Assembly: GCA_910577805.1 (NCBI GenBank)
Contig: CAJTOE010000051.1
Span: 1-14,455, forward strand
Reading direction: 5' to 3'
Source: an uncultured Oscillospiraceae bacterium
GTDB lineage: Bacteria > Bacillota > Clostridia > Oscillospirales > Oscillospiraceae
DNA length: 14,455 nt
Position numbers and translations under genes: made by a program. A model generated the notes under the pieces. The model ran no database searches. It worked only from the letters and a program-made list of their open reading frames with translations, and was not told the DNA's origin. Of the stretch, positions 6,887-13,281 are shown piece after piece; within the stretch, counting starts at the first letter, position 1, and every line of letters begins with the position of its first letter.

Positions 6887-7987
6887 TTATCTTTGTGTGA
6901 TTTCGGGGCCGAGCCGGCCGGAATACCAGCCGGTCACACCGTTTTTCTTCGCCAATACCCCGCGGGAGGTCACCTCGGAGATGGACAGGACCTCCCCGGC
7001 GGATACAGGCAGACAGTAATCCGTGCAGTCCTCACACCAGGGGCCGTCCTTCCCCTGGCGCAGGAAGCGGGTGAGAATATCCAGCTCCCGGCCGCTCTCC
7101 AGATGGCGGCAGCGGGTAAATTCCCCGCCCCGCTCCAGGATCTCCACCCGGCTGCGGCCCCAGCGGATGTTGATGGAGTCCGGGCTGGCCGGCTGGCTGT
7201 CCAGGGCCGTGTACTGGGGCAGGCCGTCCCAGCAGGTCCAGGAAAAGTCCTGGGAGCCGTCCTCCGGAATGAGCAGCGCGTTGAGCTGGCCGTCCAGCTT
7301 CAGCACGCAGGCCCCGTCGATGGAGATGATCTTCCGGTCCGGCAGGATGATGGGGGCGGAGCTGGGGATTTTTTCCCGGTAGAGGGTGGTCGGCCAGTGC
7401 CCCACCACCACCCATTTGTCAAAGCGGAGGCCCTGGCCCAGGAAGTCGTCATTTTTCATGCACTTCCAGCCGTCCAAATCCTCCATATGGGTCAGGGAGG
7501 GCACTCCGCCGTGGACAAAGACGAAATGCTCCCCCTCCAGAATGGTGGGCATCTCCCGCAGCCATGCCCAGACCTCCGGATAGGTCCGGCGCAGGTCCGC
7601 CCGGAGACGGGAAAAATCCTCCCACTGCTCAAAGCCGCCCTCGCGGGCCATCTGGCGCAGGATGGATTCCGGGTGCTGGGGCAGGAACCAGGAGAAAAAC
7701 CGCTGGTCCCACGCACCGCTCTCCAGAAAGCGCAGCACATACCCGTCGCAGTTGCCGCAGACACAGTGGACCGTGTATTTTTTTTGCAGGTCCATCACAT
7801 ACCGGGCCAGCTCCAGGCTTTGGGCGCCCTTTTCCAATAAATCCCCCAGCAAAATCAGGATATCGTTGGTACAAAAGCCGATTTTCCCCAAAAGGCCCTC
7901 CAAAAAGGGCAGGTTTCCGTGGATGTCGCTGATGACGGCGATCCGGCGGCCCGGCTCCGGGCGGAAGGGCTTTATGAGGGGCTTCAC
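6887..7987 (-). CDS. Calcineurin-like metallophosphoesterase
   Basis: A 366-residue protein with the binuclear-metal phosphoesterase fold. It has SDIHGN at 20-25, GDLLEKG at 48-54 (compare GDxxDRG), GNCD at 78-81 (GNHE in classic PPP enzymes), then FVHGG and VVGHWPT. This pattern resembles bacterial PPP-like phosphatases and Ap4A hydrolases; the natural substrate cannot be read. After the catalytic domain come about 100 further residues ending in a short beta-rich segment (GEVLSISEVTSRGVLAKKNGVTGWYSGRL) that looks like a small SH3-type domain. The GTG start at 7987-7985 has GGAGG 7 bases upstream and overlaps the prmA stop as GTGA, which indicates translational coupling. The frame is open to 8104 but the extra residues are low-complexity and antisense-like. 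The His-to-Cys change in the GNHE motif may alter activity. Confidence 0.88.
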   Translation of the reverse strand: MKPLIKPFRPEPGRRIAVISDIHGNLPFLEGLLGKIGFCTNDILILLGDLLEKGAQSLELARYVMDLQKKYTVHCVCGNCDGYVLRFLESGAWDQRFFSWFLPQHPESILRQMAREGGFEQWEDFSRLRADLRRTYPEVWAWLREMPTILEGEHFVFVHGGVPSLTHMEDLDGWKCMKNDDFLGQGLRFDKWVVVGHWPTTLYREKIPSSAPIILPDRKIISIDGACVLKLDGQLNALLIPEDGSQDFSWTCWDGLPQYTALDSQPASPDSINIRWGRSRVEILERGGEFTRCRHLESGRELDILTRFLRQGKDGPWCEDCTDYCLPVSAGEVLSISEVTSRGVLAKKNGVTGWYSGRLGPEITQR

Positions 7988-8925
7988 AGCGCCGCCTCCA
8001 GGGCGATCCAACCGTTTTTCTCCCGGCGGCGGGTGACGTGCAGGCCCTGGCGCTCCAGGGCGGCGGCTACCTCGTCCCCGCGGGCGTCGATGATGCCGGA
8101 GCACAGGAACACCCCCTCCGGGGCCAGCAGGGCCGGGACCTGGACCGCCAGAGGAATGATCACGTCGGCCACGATGTTGGCCAGCACCAGGTCGTACCGC
8201 TGCCGGGCCAGGGTCCGGGACAGGTCCTGGTCCTCCAGGACGTTGCCCGCCTGGACGTGATACCGCGTCCGGTCCACGCGGTTCAGGGCGGCATTCTCAT
8301 AGGCCACGTCCACCGCCTTGGGGTCGATGTCCACCGCTTCGGCGCGCTCCGCCCCCAGGCACAGGGCCGCAATGGACAAAATCCCGCTGCCGCAGCCCAG
8401 GTCCAGCACCCGGAAGCCCGCCTGGGTGTGGGCCTCCACCCCCTCCAGGCAGAGCTGGGTGGAGGCGTGTGCCCCGGTGCCGAAGGTCAGGCCGGGGTTC
8501 AGATAGAGAGGGGTCCGCCCTGGGGGGACAGGCTCCGCCCGCATCCACTCCGGGACCACGTAGAGCCGGGCGCCGATCTCCATGGGCTGGTAGTACTTCT
8601 GCCAGCTGTAGGCCCAGTCGTTTTCCGTCAGGGGCACGGTGGTGTACTCCCGGCCAAGGCTCTGGGCGTACCGGGCCAGAAGCGCCTGGCCGTCCGGGTC
8701 GTCGGTAACGTAGAATTTCACCCGGCACACGCCCCGCATCCGCTCCAGAAGCTCCTCGTCCACATAGTCCCAGTATTGCCGGTTTTGCTCTAAAAATTGC
8801 TGGAATTCCTGCTCGTCCTCCACCACCAGTCCGGTGACGCCGGCGGCGATGAGCTTTGCGCTCACGTCCTCCAGCTCCTCCGGGGCGGTGTTGACCGATA
8901 CCTCCAGCCACTTCAGCTCTTCCAT
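7984..8925 (-). CDS. prmA: Ribosomal protein L11 methyltransferase
   Basis: SAM-dependent enzyme that methylates ribosomal protein L11. The 313-residue protein has the normal PrmA layout. An N-terminal substrate-recognition domain (about 1-100) is followed by the PrmA block FGTGAHASTQLCLEG (148-162), SAM motif I LDLGCGSGILSIAAL (174-188), the acidic EAVDIDPKAV after strand beta 2 and LANIVADVI (NPPY-like post-motif). The ATG lies 3 bp after the degV stop. The best ribosome-binding match, GGAG, sits 9 bases upstream inside the end of degV. The stop overlaps the start of the phosphoesterase gene by 4 bp. Its position mid-operon implies tight coupling to both neighbours. Identity is secure from the motif set. 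Confidence 0.96.
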   Translation of the reverse strand: MEELKWLEVSVNTAPEELEDVSAKLIAAGVTGLVVEDEQEFQQFLEQNRQYWDYVDEELLERMRGVCRVKFYVTDDPDGQALLARYAQSLGREYTTVPLTENDWAYSWQKYYQPMEIGARLYVVPEWMRAEPVPPGRTPLYLNPGLTFGTGAHASTQLCLEGVEAHTQAGFRVLDLGCGSGILSIAALCLGAERAEAVDIDPKAVDVAYENAALNRVDRTRYHVQAGNVLEDQDLSRTLARQRYDLVLANIVADVIIPLAVQVPALLAPEGVFLCSGIIDARGDEVAAALERQGLHVTRRREKNGWIALEAAL

Positions 8926-8928
8926 CTC

Positions 8929-9798
8929 TCAGCGCTCCGTTCCAATATAAAACAGGGCCAGGGTGCCGGGGCCGGAATGCGCCCCGATGACCGGGCCGAT
9001 GTAGTTGATGACGATCTCCCGCACGCCGAACCGCTCCCGGACCATCTGTGCCAGGGTCTGTGCGTCCTCCGGGCAGTCCCCGTGGCTGATGAACACCGTT
9101 TGACTGTGGGGGTCGATGGCGGTCTGCTCCATCTTGTCCATCAGGGCCTTCAGCGCCGCCTGACGGCCCCGCGCCTTGCCGATATTGACCAACCGGCCCG
9201 TGTCGTCCACATGCAGCACCGGCTTGATGTTCAGCATGGTGCCCATCAGCGCGGTAGCGCCGGAGATACGGCCCCCGCGCTTGAGAAAGTGCAGGTCGTC
9301 CACGGTGAACTGGTGGCAGATGGACAGCTTGCGGGTCTCAGTCCAGTCCCGGACCTCCTCGATGGAGGCGCCGCCCTGGCGCTTTCTGGCCGCCAGATAG
9401 ACCAGCAGGCCCTGGCCCATGGAGGCGCACAGGGTATCTACCGTAAAAATTTTCCGCTGGGGGTATTTTTCCATAAGCTCCTCCGCCGCCAGCCGGGAGG
9501 ACTGGTAGGTGGAGGACAGGCCGGAGGAGAAGGCTAAAATCAGCACGTCCAGGCCCTGCTGAAGAAAAGGCTCCATTACCTCGGTATACTGGGCGACGTT
9601 CATGGCGGAGGTGGTGGCCACCTCCCCGTGGCGCAGGCGGATATAAAATTCGTGGGGGTTCATATCCCGGTTGTCCGGGTAATTATAGTAATTTTTGTTG
9701 TGGATGGTGAAGGACAGGGGCAGGACCTGGATGTCCAGGTCCCGGGCCAGTTCCGCGCTCAGGTCGGCGGAGGAGTCGGTGAGCAGTACAAAGGGCAT
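8929..9798 (-). CDS. DegV family fatty-acid-binding protein
   Basis: A 289-residue DegV-type protein. Such proteins (FakB in staphylococci) bind a fatty acid and present it to the kinase FakA. The N-terminus LLTDSSADLS (5-14), the ATTSAMN segment (61-67; most relatives have TSQPS) and FSSGLSSTYQSS (90-101) are the family's ligand-contact blocks; ISHGDCPEDA and GPVIGAHSGPGTLAL near the C-terminus complete the pattern. No fatty-acid kinase gene lies in the window. The ATG at 9798-9796 follows AGGAGG by 10 bases, and this site overlaps the TAG stop of the DUF1836 gene. The frame is open up to 10107, but that part is antisense-like arginine/proline-rich sequence overlapping the upstream gene in another frame, so it is rejected. 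The bound lipid is unknown. Confidence 0.93.
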   Translation of the reverse strand: MPFVLLTDSSADLSAELARDLDIQVLPLSFTIHNKNYYNYPDNRDMNPHEFYIRLRHGEVATTSAMNVAQYTEVMEPFLQQGLDVLILAFSSGLSSTYQSSRLAAEELMEKYPQRKIFTVDTLCASMGQGLLVYLAARKRQGGASIEEVRDWTETRKLSICHQFTVDDLHFLKRGGRISGATALMGTMLNIKPVLHVDDTGRLVNIGKARGRQAALKALMDKMEQTAIDPHSQTVFISHGDCPEDAQTLAQMVRERFGVREIVINYIGPVIGAHSGPGTLALFYIGTER

Positions 9799-9812
9799 AC
9801 GCAAAAAGCCTC

Positions 9813-10352
9813 CTATTTCGTGGTTTTCTTGGGGGAAGGACCGGCTTGGCCGGATTCCTGCATGATGTCCAGCAGCCGTGCGCAGGCGAGCTGATTGGCG
9901 TAGCTGCGCAGGGCCAGGTCCAGGGCGGTCCGGGCCAGGTCCTTCGGGTCGTCTAACTCCTCCAGGGAGCGGGCCGTTTCGGTCAGAGCCGCGTCCAGAG
10001 CGTTGGTGAAGTAGCCGTACAGGGTTTCCGGGGGATTGCCCCTGGCCTGGGCGGCGGACAGCAGCACCCCGATCTCCCGTACCGAGAGCACCCGCTTCAG
10101 GGCGCACATGGCGGTGAGATAGCCCAGGTGAACCGGACCGTAGCGCTTGCCCTCGGCCCGCGGGACCAGGCCGTCCTTGATATAGTTATTCACCATGGCC
10201 GGGGTCAGCTTTTCGTCCTGGTCAAACCGGATGAGCTGCCGGGACATATAGGCAATGATCTGGTCCATATACAGAGCAATGTCCGGCAGCTCGTTCCAGG
10301 CGGCGGGCCGCTCCTGCTCCAGACGGCGTTTGAGTTCGTTCAGCTCCTCCAA
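9813..10352 (-). CDS. DUF1836 domain-containing protein, MerR-like regulator candidate
   Basis: A 179-residue protein with the features I associate with DUF1836. These are the WNELPDIALYMDQIIAYMSRQL opening, then LTPAMVNNYIKDGLVPRAEGKRYGPVHLGYLTAMCALKRVLSV, which resembles the winged-helix part of MerR proteins (helix, turn, ... KRYxxxHL). Its role is unknown in the family; a DNA-binding regulator is the best guess. The TTG start is chosen because AGGAGG lies 8 bases upstream (10366-10361). It sits 42 bp after the CmpB-like gene and 14 bp before degV in the same operon. The C-terminus is a short basic tail. Confidence 0.85.
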   Translation of the reverse strand: MEELNELKRRLEQERPAAWNELPDIALYMDQIIAYMSRQLIRFDQDEKLTPAMVNNYIKDGLVPRAEGKRYGPVHLGYLTAMCALKRVLSVREIGVLLSAAQARGNPPETLYGYFTNALDAALTETARSLEELDDPKDLARTALDLALRSYANQLACARLLDIMQESGQAGPSPKKTTK

Positions 10353-10394
10353 GCGTGAGGCCTCCTCTCAAGAGTGTGGTTCGTAGTATCCATG

Positions 10395-11243
10395 TTAACT
10401 GTCTCGTTTGCGGTTTTGATACCGGCGGCGCAGCCGCTCCAGGGCAGGTCCGTACTGCACAGAGCGCATCCGGGGGAACGCGGCCATCAAGCGGCCCTCG
10501 CCTGCGTCCTTTTCCGCAAGCGATTGCTCCAGCTTCTGGCGTAAAGCCTCGGTCCGCTCCAAAAATCCCTCCCGGCGGTCGGCCAGCTCGCCCTTCCACT
10601 CGATCAAATCCGCCTGCATCACGTCCCGGAGATTCTGGCCCCGTTCCGCCGCCTCCAGCACCCGGTCGGCGATATTTTCGCCAATCTCATCGGACAGGGC
10701 GTGGAGCTGGGCGGCGGCCTCGTCGAGCTGAACTAACCGCCGGTTCAGCTTGGCGATGGTGCGCAGCGTGGAGGTCAGGTCCAGCAGCATCGCCGCCAGA
10801 AGCAGAGCCAGAAAAATCAGGCCCAGGGTATGGGGGAAATGGGCGACGCACCAGAGCACCAGCGGATGGATCGCGTCCACCACCACCAGGCAGGCTACGC
10901 CCCAGGCCAGCGAAAAACGCAGGCAAATATAACCGTTCAGGTTAAAGGGCTGGTCGGAGTAGTCCCACCAGTGCTGGTGAAAGAGCTTTTCCAGCGCAAA
11001 GCCGGTGAGCCATTCGATGGCGGAGGTGACCGCCACCGAGCCGAGGAAAAGCAGAAATTGGTTCTCCCGCAGGGGGAGCAGGCAGGCCAGCACCGCCAAC
11101 GCGCCAAAGCCGTACACAGGGCACCAGGGACCGTTGAGAAAGCCGCGGTTGATGAACTGGCCGGTGACGAGTGCGTGGTAGGCCACCTCCAGGCACCAGC
11201 CCAGAAAGGCGTAGATGAAGAAAAGAAAGAGTGTTTCGTACAT
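10395..11243 (-). CDS. CmpB-like integral membrane protein (putative ABC-transporter type IV family)
   Basis: A 282-residue protein. The first 160 residues carry about five membrane segments (near 3-20, 42-58, 63-82, 110-131, 138-158) with the hallmarks of the family often labelled ABC_trans_CmpB: LGWCLEV, NRGFLNGPWCPVYG, and WDYSDQPFNLNGYICLRFSLAWG. Residues 165-282 form a charged helical, probably coiled-coil, cytoplasmic tail rich in Arg and Glu. The transporter name is inherited from annotation; no ATPase partner is present and the function is unproven. The ATG has AGGAGG 8 bases upstream. It is the first gene of the six-gene operon, directly after a near-consensus promoter. Confidence 0.88.
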   Translation of the reverse strand: MYETLFLFFIYAFLGWCLEVAYHALVTGQFINRGFLNGPWCPVYGFGALAVLACLLPLRENQFLLFLGSVAVTSAIEWLTGFALEKLFHQHWWDYSDQPFNLNGYICLRFSLAWGVACLVVVDAIHPLVLWCVAHFPHTLGLIFLALLLAAMLLDLTSTLRTIAKLNRRLVQLDEAAAQLHALSDEIGENIADRVLEAAERGQNLRDVMQADLIEWKGELADRREGFLERTEALRQKLEQSLAEKDAGEGRLMAAFPRMRSVQYGPALERLRRRYQNRKRDS

Positions 11244-11272
11244 AGCGGCCGCCTCCTGAGTGGTTTGAGTGT

Positions 11273-11301
11273 ATTATAGTATGATTTTGCAAAAATGTCC
11301 A
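11273..11301 (-). promoter_or_regulatory. Sigma-A promoter of the six-gene operon
   Basis: Minus strand: -35 TGGACA (11301-11296), 17-bp spacer, perfect -10 TATAAT (11278-11273). The predicted start near 11266 leaves a short leader of about 22 bases containing AGGAGG. No other strong promoter is seen down to 5970. Confidence 0.85.
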
Positions 11302-11336
11302 GAGGGGGCGTGGGGTTTCGGTTCGGTTCGGGCATG

Positions 11337-11371
11337 AAAAACGTGTCCCCTTTCTGGAAGGGGACACGTTT
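11337..11371 (-). terminator. Intrinsic terminator after the padR-like gene
   Basis: Perfect 14-bp arms 11358-11371 and 11339-11352 around a 5-base loop. On the minus strand the 3' side runs into five U (the last three stem bases plus 11338-11337). It begins 8 bases after the PadR stop and insulates the next promoter. Confidence 0.88.
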
Positions 11372-11379
11372 GACAAGCT

Positions 11380-11682
11380 CTATTCGATTCCAAGCTCCTC
11401 CAGGGCGCGGCGCAGAGCGCGCCACTGTACCAGCAGGGTTTCGTGGTGCTGGTGGCCGGCTTCAGTCAGGTGATAGTATTTTCGGGCGGAGCCTTCGGAG
11501 ACCTCGCCCTGGTAGCGCTGGGCCAGCCCGTTTTTGGACAGCTCCCGCAGCAGAGCGTAAGCGGCGCTCTCACGGCTATCCGGAAACGCCGCGTGGAGCC
11601 GGGAAAGCATTTCGTAGCCGTATTTGTCCCCCTGGGCAAGCAGGTGGACCAAACATAGCTCCATTAAATCTTTTTTCAGCAT
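11380..11682 (-). CDS. PadR family transcriptional regulator
   Basis: A 100-residue winged-helix protein of the short PadR (subfamily 2-like) type. The N-terminal helices MLKKDLMELCLVHLLAQGDKYGYEML, the recognition region AFPDSRESAAYALLRELSKNGL and the wing YQGEVSEGSARKYYHLTEAG are characteristic, followed by one C-terminal dimerisation helix. PadR proteins usually repress their own operon or a neighbouring membrane or transport gene. The ATG at 11682 lies inside the last codons of the preceding membrane-protein gene (7-bp overlap), with a G-rich site (GGGGG) 7 bases upstream, so its translation is likely coupled. The frame is open to 11799, but that extension falls wholly within the neighbour and lacks family similarity. 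Confidence 0.93.
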   Translation of the reverse strand: MLKKDLMELCLVHLLAQGDKYGYEMLSRLHAAFPDSRESAAYALLRELSKNGLAQRYQGEVSEGSARKYYHLTEAGHQHHETLLVQWRALRRALEELGIE

Positions 11683-12395
11683 AGAGAGACCCCCGTGAAT
11701 AGCAGGCCCAGGACGCTGATGCGAATGGCTCTCTGAATGGCGGCATCCAGGAGAAAATCCATGCTCCATATAATGGACAAAATACACACGCACAGGCATA
11801 AAATGGTCAGTCCCAGCACGTAAACGGCACGCCAGCGGCGGTGGGAGGTATGGGCGCGGTTCAGACCGATGAAGCCGAGAACACCTCCGGCCAGGCCAAG
11901 AAGGAGAATGATGCGGTCAAAGTTGAAAATCACGTTCAGGCCGGCCCATATGCTGTCCAAATAGTTCAGGAACGTAACGAAAGTCTGTGTGTAGAAGGCC
12001 ACAAGCACCAGCGCTACGGCGGCAACGCAGAACAGAAGCAGTTCTGCGCATAAGAACAGCACCAGATTTTTTGAGAGAGGTCCTTTTTCCTCCTGCTGAA
12101 ACCAGACGAAGGAGAGAACGGACCCCAATATCAGAAAAAATGGGAGGAATAATGCGTAGACATTGTGCAGGGAACCCCAAAAAATGGGGCATAAGAGGCA
12201 GAACGTCAACACTCCGAACACGGTCAGCCACCGCCAGATGCCTTTCGATACGCCCAGGTCCTTGACGATTTGCAGCGGATGGGACAGGTCCGGGTCCGGC
12301 AGCTCGGTGTAGTCCGATAAAATTTCCTCGGCCTCCTGCTTGGGATACCACCAGCGTATCCAAAAAGCAAAGCGTTTCCATGGGGTCTGTTTCAT
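11676..12395 (-). CDS. HAAS/DUF1700-like multi-pass membrane protein
   Basis: A 239-residue protein with a cytosolic N-terminus (1 to about 55) followed by five or six membrane helices (near 57-75, 79-98, 111-134, 161-178, 190-211 and perhaps 222-238). The segment YPKQEAEEILSDYTELPDPD...LQIVKDLGVSKG resembles the HAAS/DUF1700 domain, whose genes commonly sit next to a short PadR regulator; that pairing is present here. The assignment rests on this short N-terminal resemblance plus context. The ATG has AGGAGG 10 bases upstream and a consensus promoter 49-77 bases before it. It is the first gene of a two-gene unit and ends inside the PadR start. Function is unknown; envelope-stress sensing is only a guess. 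Confidence 0.75.
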   Translation of the reverse strand: MKQTPWKRFAFWIRWWYPKQEAEEILSDYTELPDPDLSHPLQIVKDLGVSKGIWRWLTVFGVLTFCLLCPIFWGSLHNVYALFLPFFLILGSVLSFVWFQQEEKGPLSKNLVLFLCAELLLFCVAAVALVLVAFYTQTFVTFLNYLDSIWAGLNVIFNFDRIILLLGLAGGVLGFIGLNRAHTSHRRWRAVYVLGLTILCLCVCILSIIWSMDFLLDAAIQRAIRISVLGLLFTGVSLC

Positions 12396-12412
12396 TCTCT
12401 TTGCACCTCCTG

Positions 12413-12434
12413 AAATTACTGCGAAAAAATTACT
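12413..12434. repeat. Direct repeat in the leader of the HAAS-like/PadR unit
   Basis: AAATTACT occurs at 12413-12420 and again at 12427-12434, a spacing of 14 bp. It lies between the predicted transcription start (about 12437) and the ribosome-binding site. It is a possible operator, but known PadR sites are usually inverted ATGT/ACAT repeats, which are not seen here. Confidence 0.35.
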
Positions 12435-12443
12435 AACAAAAAT

Positions 12444-12472
12444 ATAATAATATGGAATGTGCAGATTGTCAA
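12444..12472 (-). promoter_or_regulatory. Sigma-A promoter of the HAAS-like/PadR unit
   Basis: Minus strand: perfect -35 TTGACA (12472-12467), 17-bp spacer, -10 TATTAT (12449-12444). It sits in an AT-rich island and gives a leader of about 42 bases. Confidence 0.85.
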
Positions 12473-12484
12473 GAGAAATTTTTT

Positions 12485-12542
12485 GGGGGGTGCTGATTTG
12501 CCCTCTTCCCCCTCATCCGTCACCGCCTGCGGGTGACCCCCC
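12485..12542. repeat. GGGGGGT/ACCCCCC inverted repeat with inner hairpin, downstream of the sigma-like gene
   Basis: GGGGGGT at 12485-12491 can pair with ACCCCCC at 12536-12542. An overlapping alternative hairpin pairs GTCACC (12519-12524) with GGTGAC (12532-12537). It begins 2 bases after the sigma-like stop on the minus strand. The minus 3' side runs into AAAAAATTT rather than a U-run, so it is at best an atypical terminator. Confidence 0.4.
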
Positions 12543-12544
12543 GT

Positions 12545-12883
12545 TCACTCAATATTCCGCAGGTAAGCCTCCGCGCCGTACCGCAGACACCGCTGAAGCC
12601 GCTCCTCCCCGCGCTTGATGGTCCGGGAAACGGTAGAACGGTCGATCCCCAGCCGGTCCCCAATCTGCCGCATGGTCATGCCCTCCCCGTAGTACAGCGC
12701 CAGCACGGCCCTCTGCTTCTCAGTAATGTCCTCCTGCATGGCCCGGACCAGGTTGCGCTTGAGCCGGCTTAACTCCTTGGTGTTGTCCTGGGCCATCTCA
12801 CGGGTGTACACGGCCATATCCGCCGCGTAGCCCCTGCCTCTCCTATAGCGTGTACTTGGCATTCCGGCGATACCCCCTCTCAT
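12545..12883 (-). CDS. Small sigma-70 region 4-like HTH protein
   Basis: A 112-residue protein whose C-terminal half is a sigma-region-4 type helix-turn-helix: ITEKQRAVLALYYGEGMTMRQIGDRLGIDRSTVSRTIKRGEERLQRCL. There is no region 2, so it cannot be a complete sigma factor. Small proteins of this kind occur in phage and integrated-element genes as well as chromosomal ones. Two starts are possible: ATG at 12883 (GGAG 7 bases upstream) and ATG at 12862 (a GAGGGGG run 10 bases upstream), the latter giving 105 residues beginning MPSTRYRRGRGY. Either way it overlaps the end of the preceding small gene by 41 or 20 bp, which suggests coupling. Its target is unknown. Confidence 0.75.
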   Translation of the reverse strand: MRGGIAGMPSTRYRRGRGYAADMAVYTREMAQDNTKELSRLKRNLVRAMQEDITEKQRAVLALYYGEGMTMRQIGDRLGIDRSTVSRTIKRGEERLQRCLRYGAEAYLRNIE

Positions 12884-13076
12884 AATAGCGCTCCGTCAGC
12901 ACAGCCAGCTCACGGGCCTCCCGCAGCATCGTGGACAGCATCCGGATACGCTCGTCCAACAAAACGCGGTCCCGGCTGGTCTCCGCCCGGCCCAGCTCGT
13001 CCTGGAGCTGGCCTATGCGCTGGTTGAGCATCCCGGCGTGCGCGCGGTACTCGACAGACAGCTCTGATAATGTCAT
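12843..13076 (-). CDS. Small coiled-coil hypothetical protein
   Basis: A 77-residue acidic/basic helical protein (LNQRIGQLQDELGRAETSRDRVLLDERIRMLSTMLREARELAVLTERYYERGYR) predicted by eye to be one long helix or helical hairpin. I do not recognise a named family. The ATG has GGAGG 10 bases upstream. It overlaps the sigma-like gene downstream, so the two are probably translated together, which makes a regulatory or partner role plausible but unproven. No convincing promoter was found in the 118 bases between it and the divergent tRNA genes. Confidence 0.65.
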   Translation of the reverse strand: MTLSELSVEYRAHAGMLNQRIGQLQDELGRAETSRDRVLLDERIRMLSTMLREARELAVLTERYYERGYRRNAKYTL

Positions 13077-13119
13077 AAAATCCCCGCCTCCAATCTTTTT
13101 TTAAAAATGTCGAAAAATT

Positions 13120-13147
13120 TTTCAAATTCCGCTTGACAAATTTGAAA
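13120..13147. repeat. Inverted repeat around the -35 of the tRNA promoter
   Basis: TTTCAAATT (13120-13128) and AATTTGAAA (13139-13147) are perfect 9-base inverted copies separated by 10 bases, and the spacer contains the TTGACA of the tRNA promoter. An adjacent 12-bp palindrome (13112-13123) and T/A tracts further upstream could form an UP element. An operator is possible; AT-rich chance symmetry is the alternative. Confidence 0.5.
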
Positions 13148-13161
13148 TCCTCTGCTAGAAT
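13133..13161 (+). promoter_or_regulatory. Promoter of the tRNA-Thr/tRNA-Tyr operon
   Basis: Perfect -35 TTGACA (13133-13138), 17-bp spacer, -10 TAGAAT (13156-13161), preceded by A/T tracts resembling an UP element. Transcription should start near 13168, 27 bases before tRNA-Thr. Confidence 0.88.
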
Positions 13162-13194
13162 ATCCCTTGCTGTTGGACAGCCTGTTCAAGCGAT

Positions 13195-13270
13195 GCTGGT
13201 GTAGCTCAGCTGGTAGAGCAGCTGATTTGTAATCAGCAGGTCGGGGGTTCGAATCCGTCCACCAGCTCCA
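13195..13270 (+). tRNA. tRNA-Thr (anticodon TGT)
   Basis: A 76-base cloverleaf with encoded CCA. The acceptor arms are GCTGGTG (13195-13201) and CACCAGC (13260-13266), and the discriminator is T. The anticodon stem is GCTGA/TCAGC around loop TTTGTAA, so the anticodon is TGT. The T-loop is TTCGAAT. The T-stem GGGGG/CCGTC contains one G-G mismatch and one G-T pair, which is slightly irregular; everything else is canonical. Confidence 0.96.
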
Positions 13271-13281
13271 CAATTTCATCC

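Noticed and set aside
9799..10107. N-terminal extension of the DegV frame.
   Set aside because: It lies inside the DUF1836 gene in another frame and is Arg/Pro/Gly-rich; AGGAGG supports the ATG at 9798.
11683..11799. 39-codon N-terminal extension of the PadR frame.
   Set aside because: It falls inside the HAAS-like gene and has no PadR similarity; PadR proteins start with the MLKKDL-like helix.
13098..13125. TTGAAA-16-TAAAAA as a promoter for the coiled-coil gene.
   Set aside because: Its start would fall on the ribosome-binding site (13087-13091), and the sequence is explained as A/T tracts upstream of the tRNA promoter.
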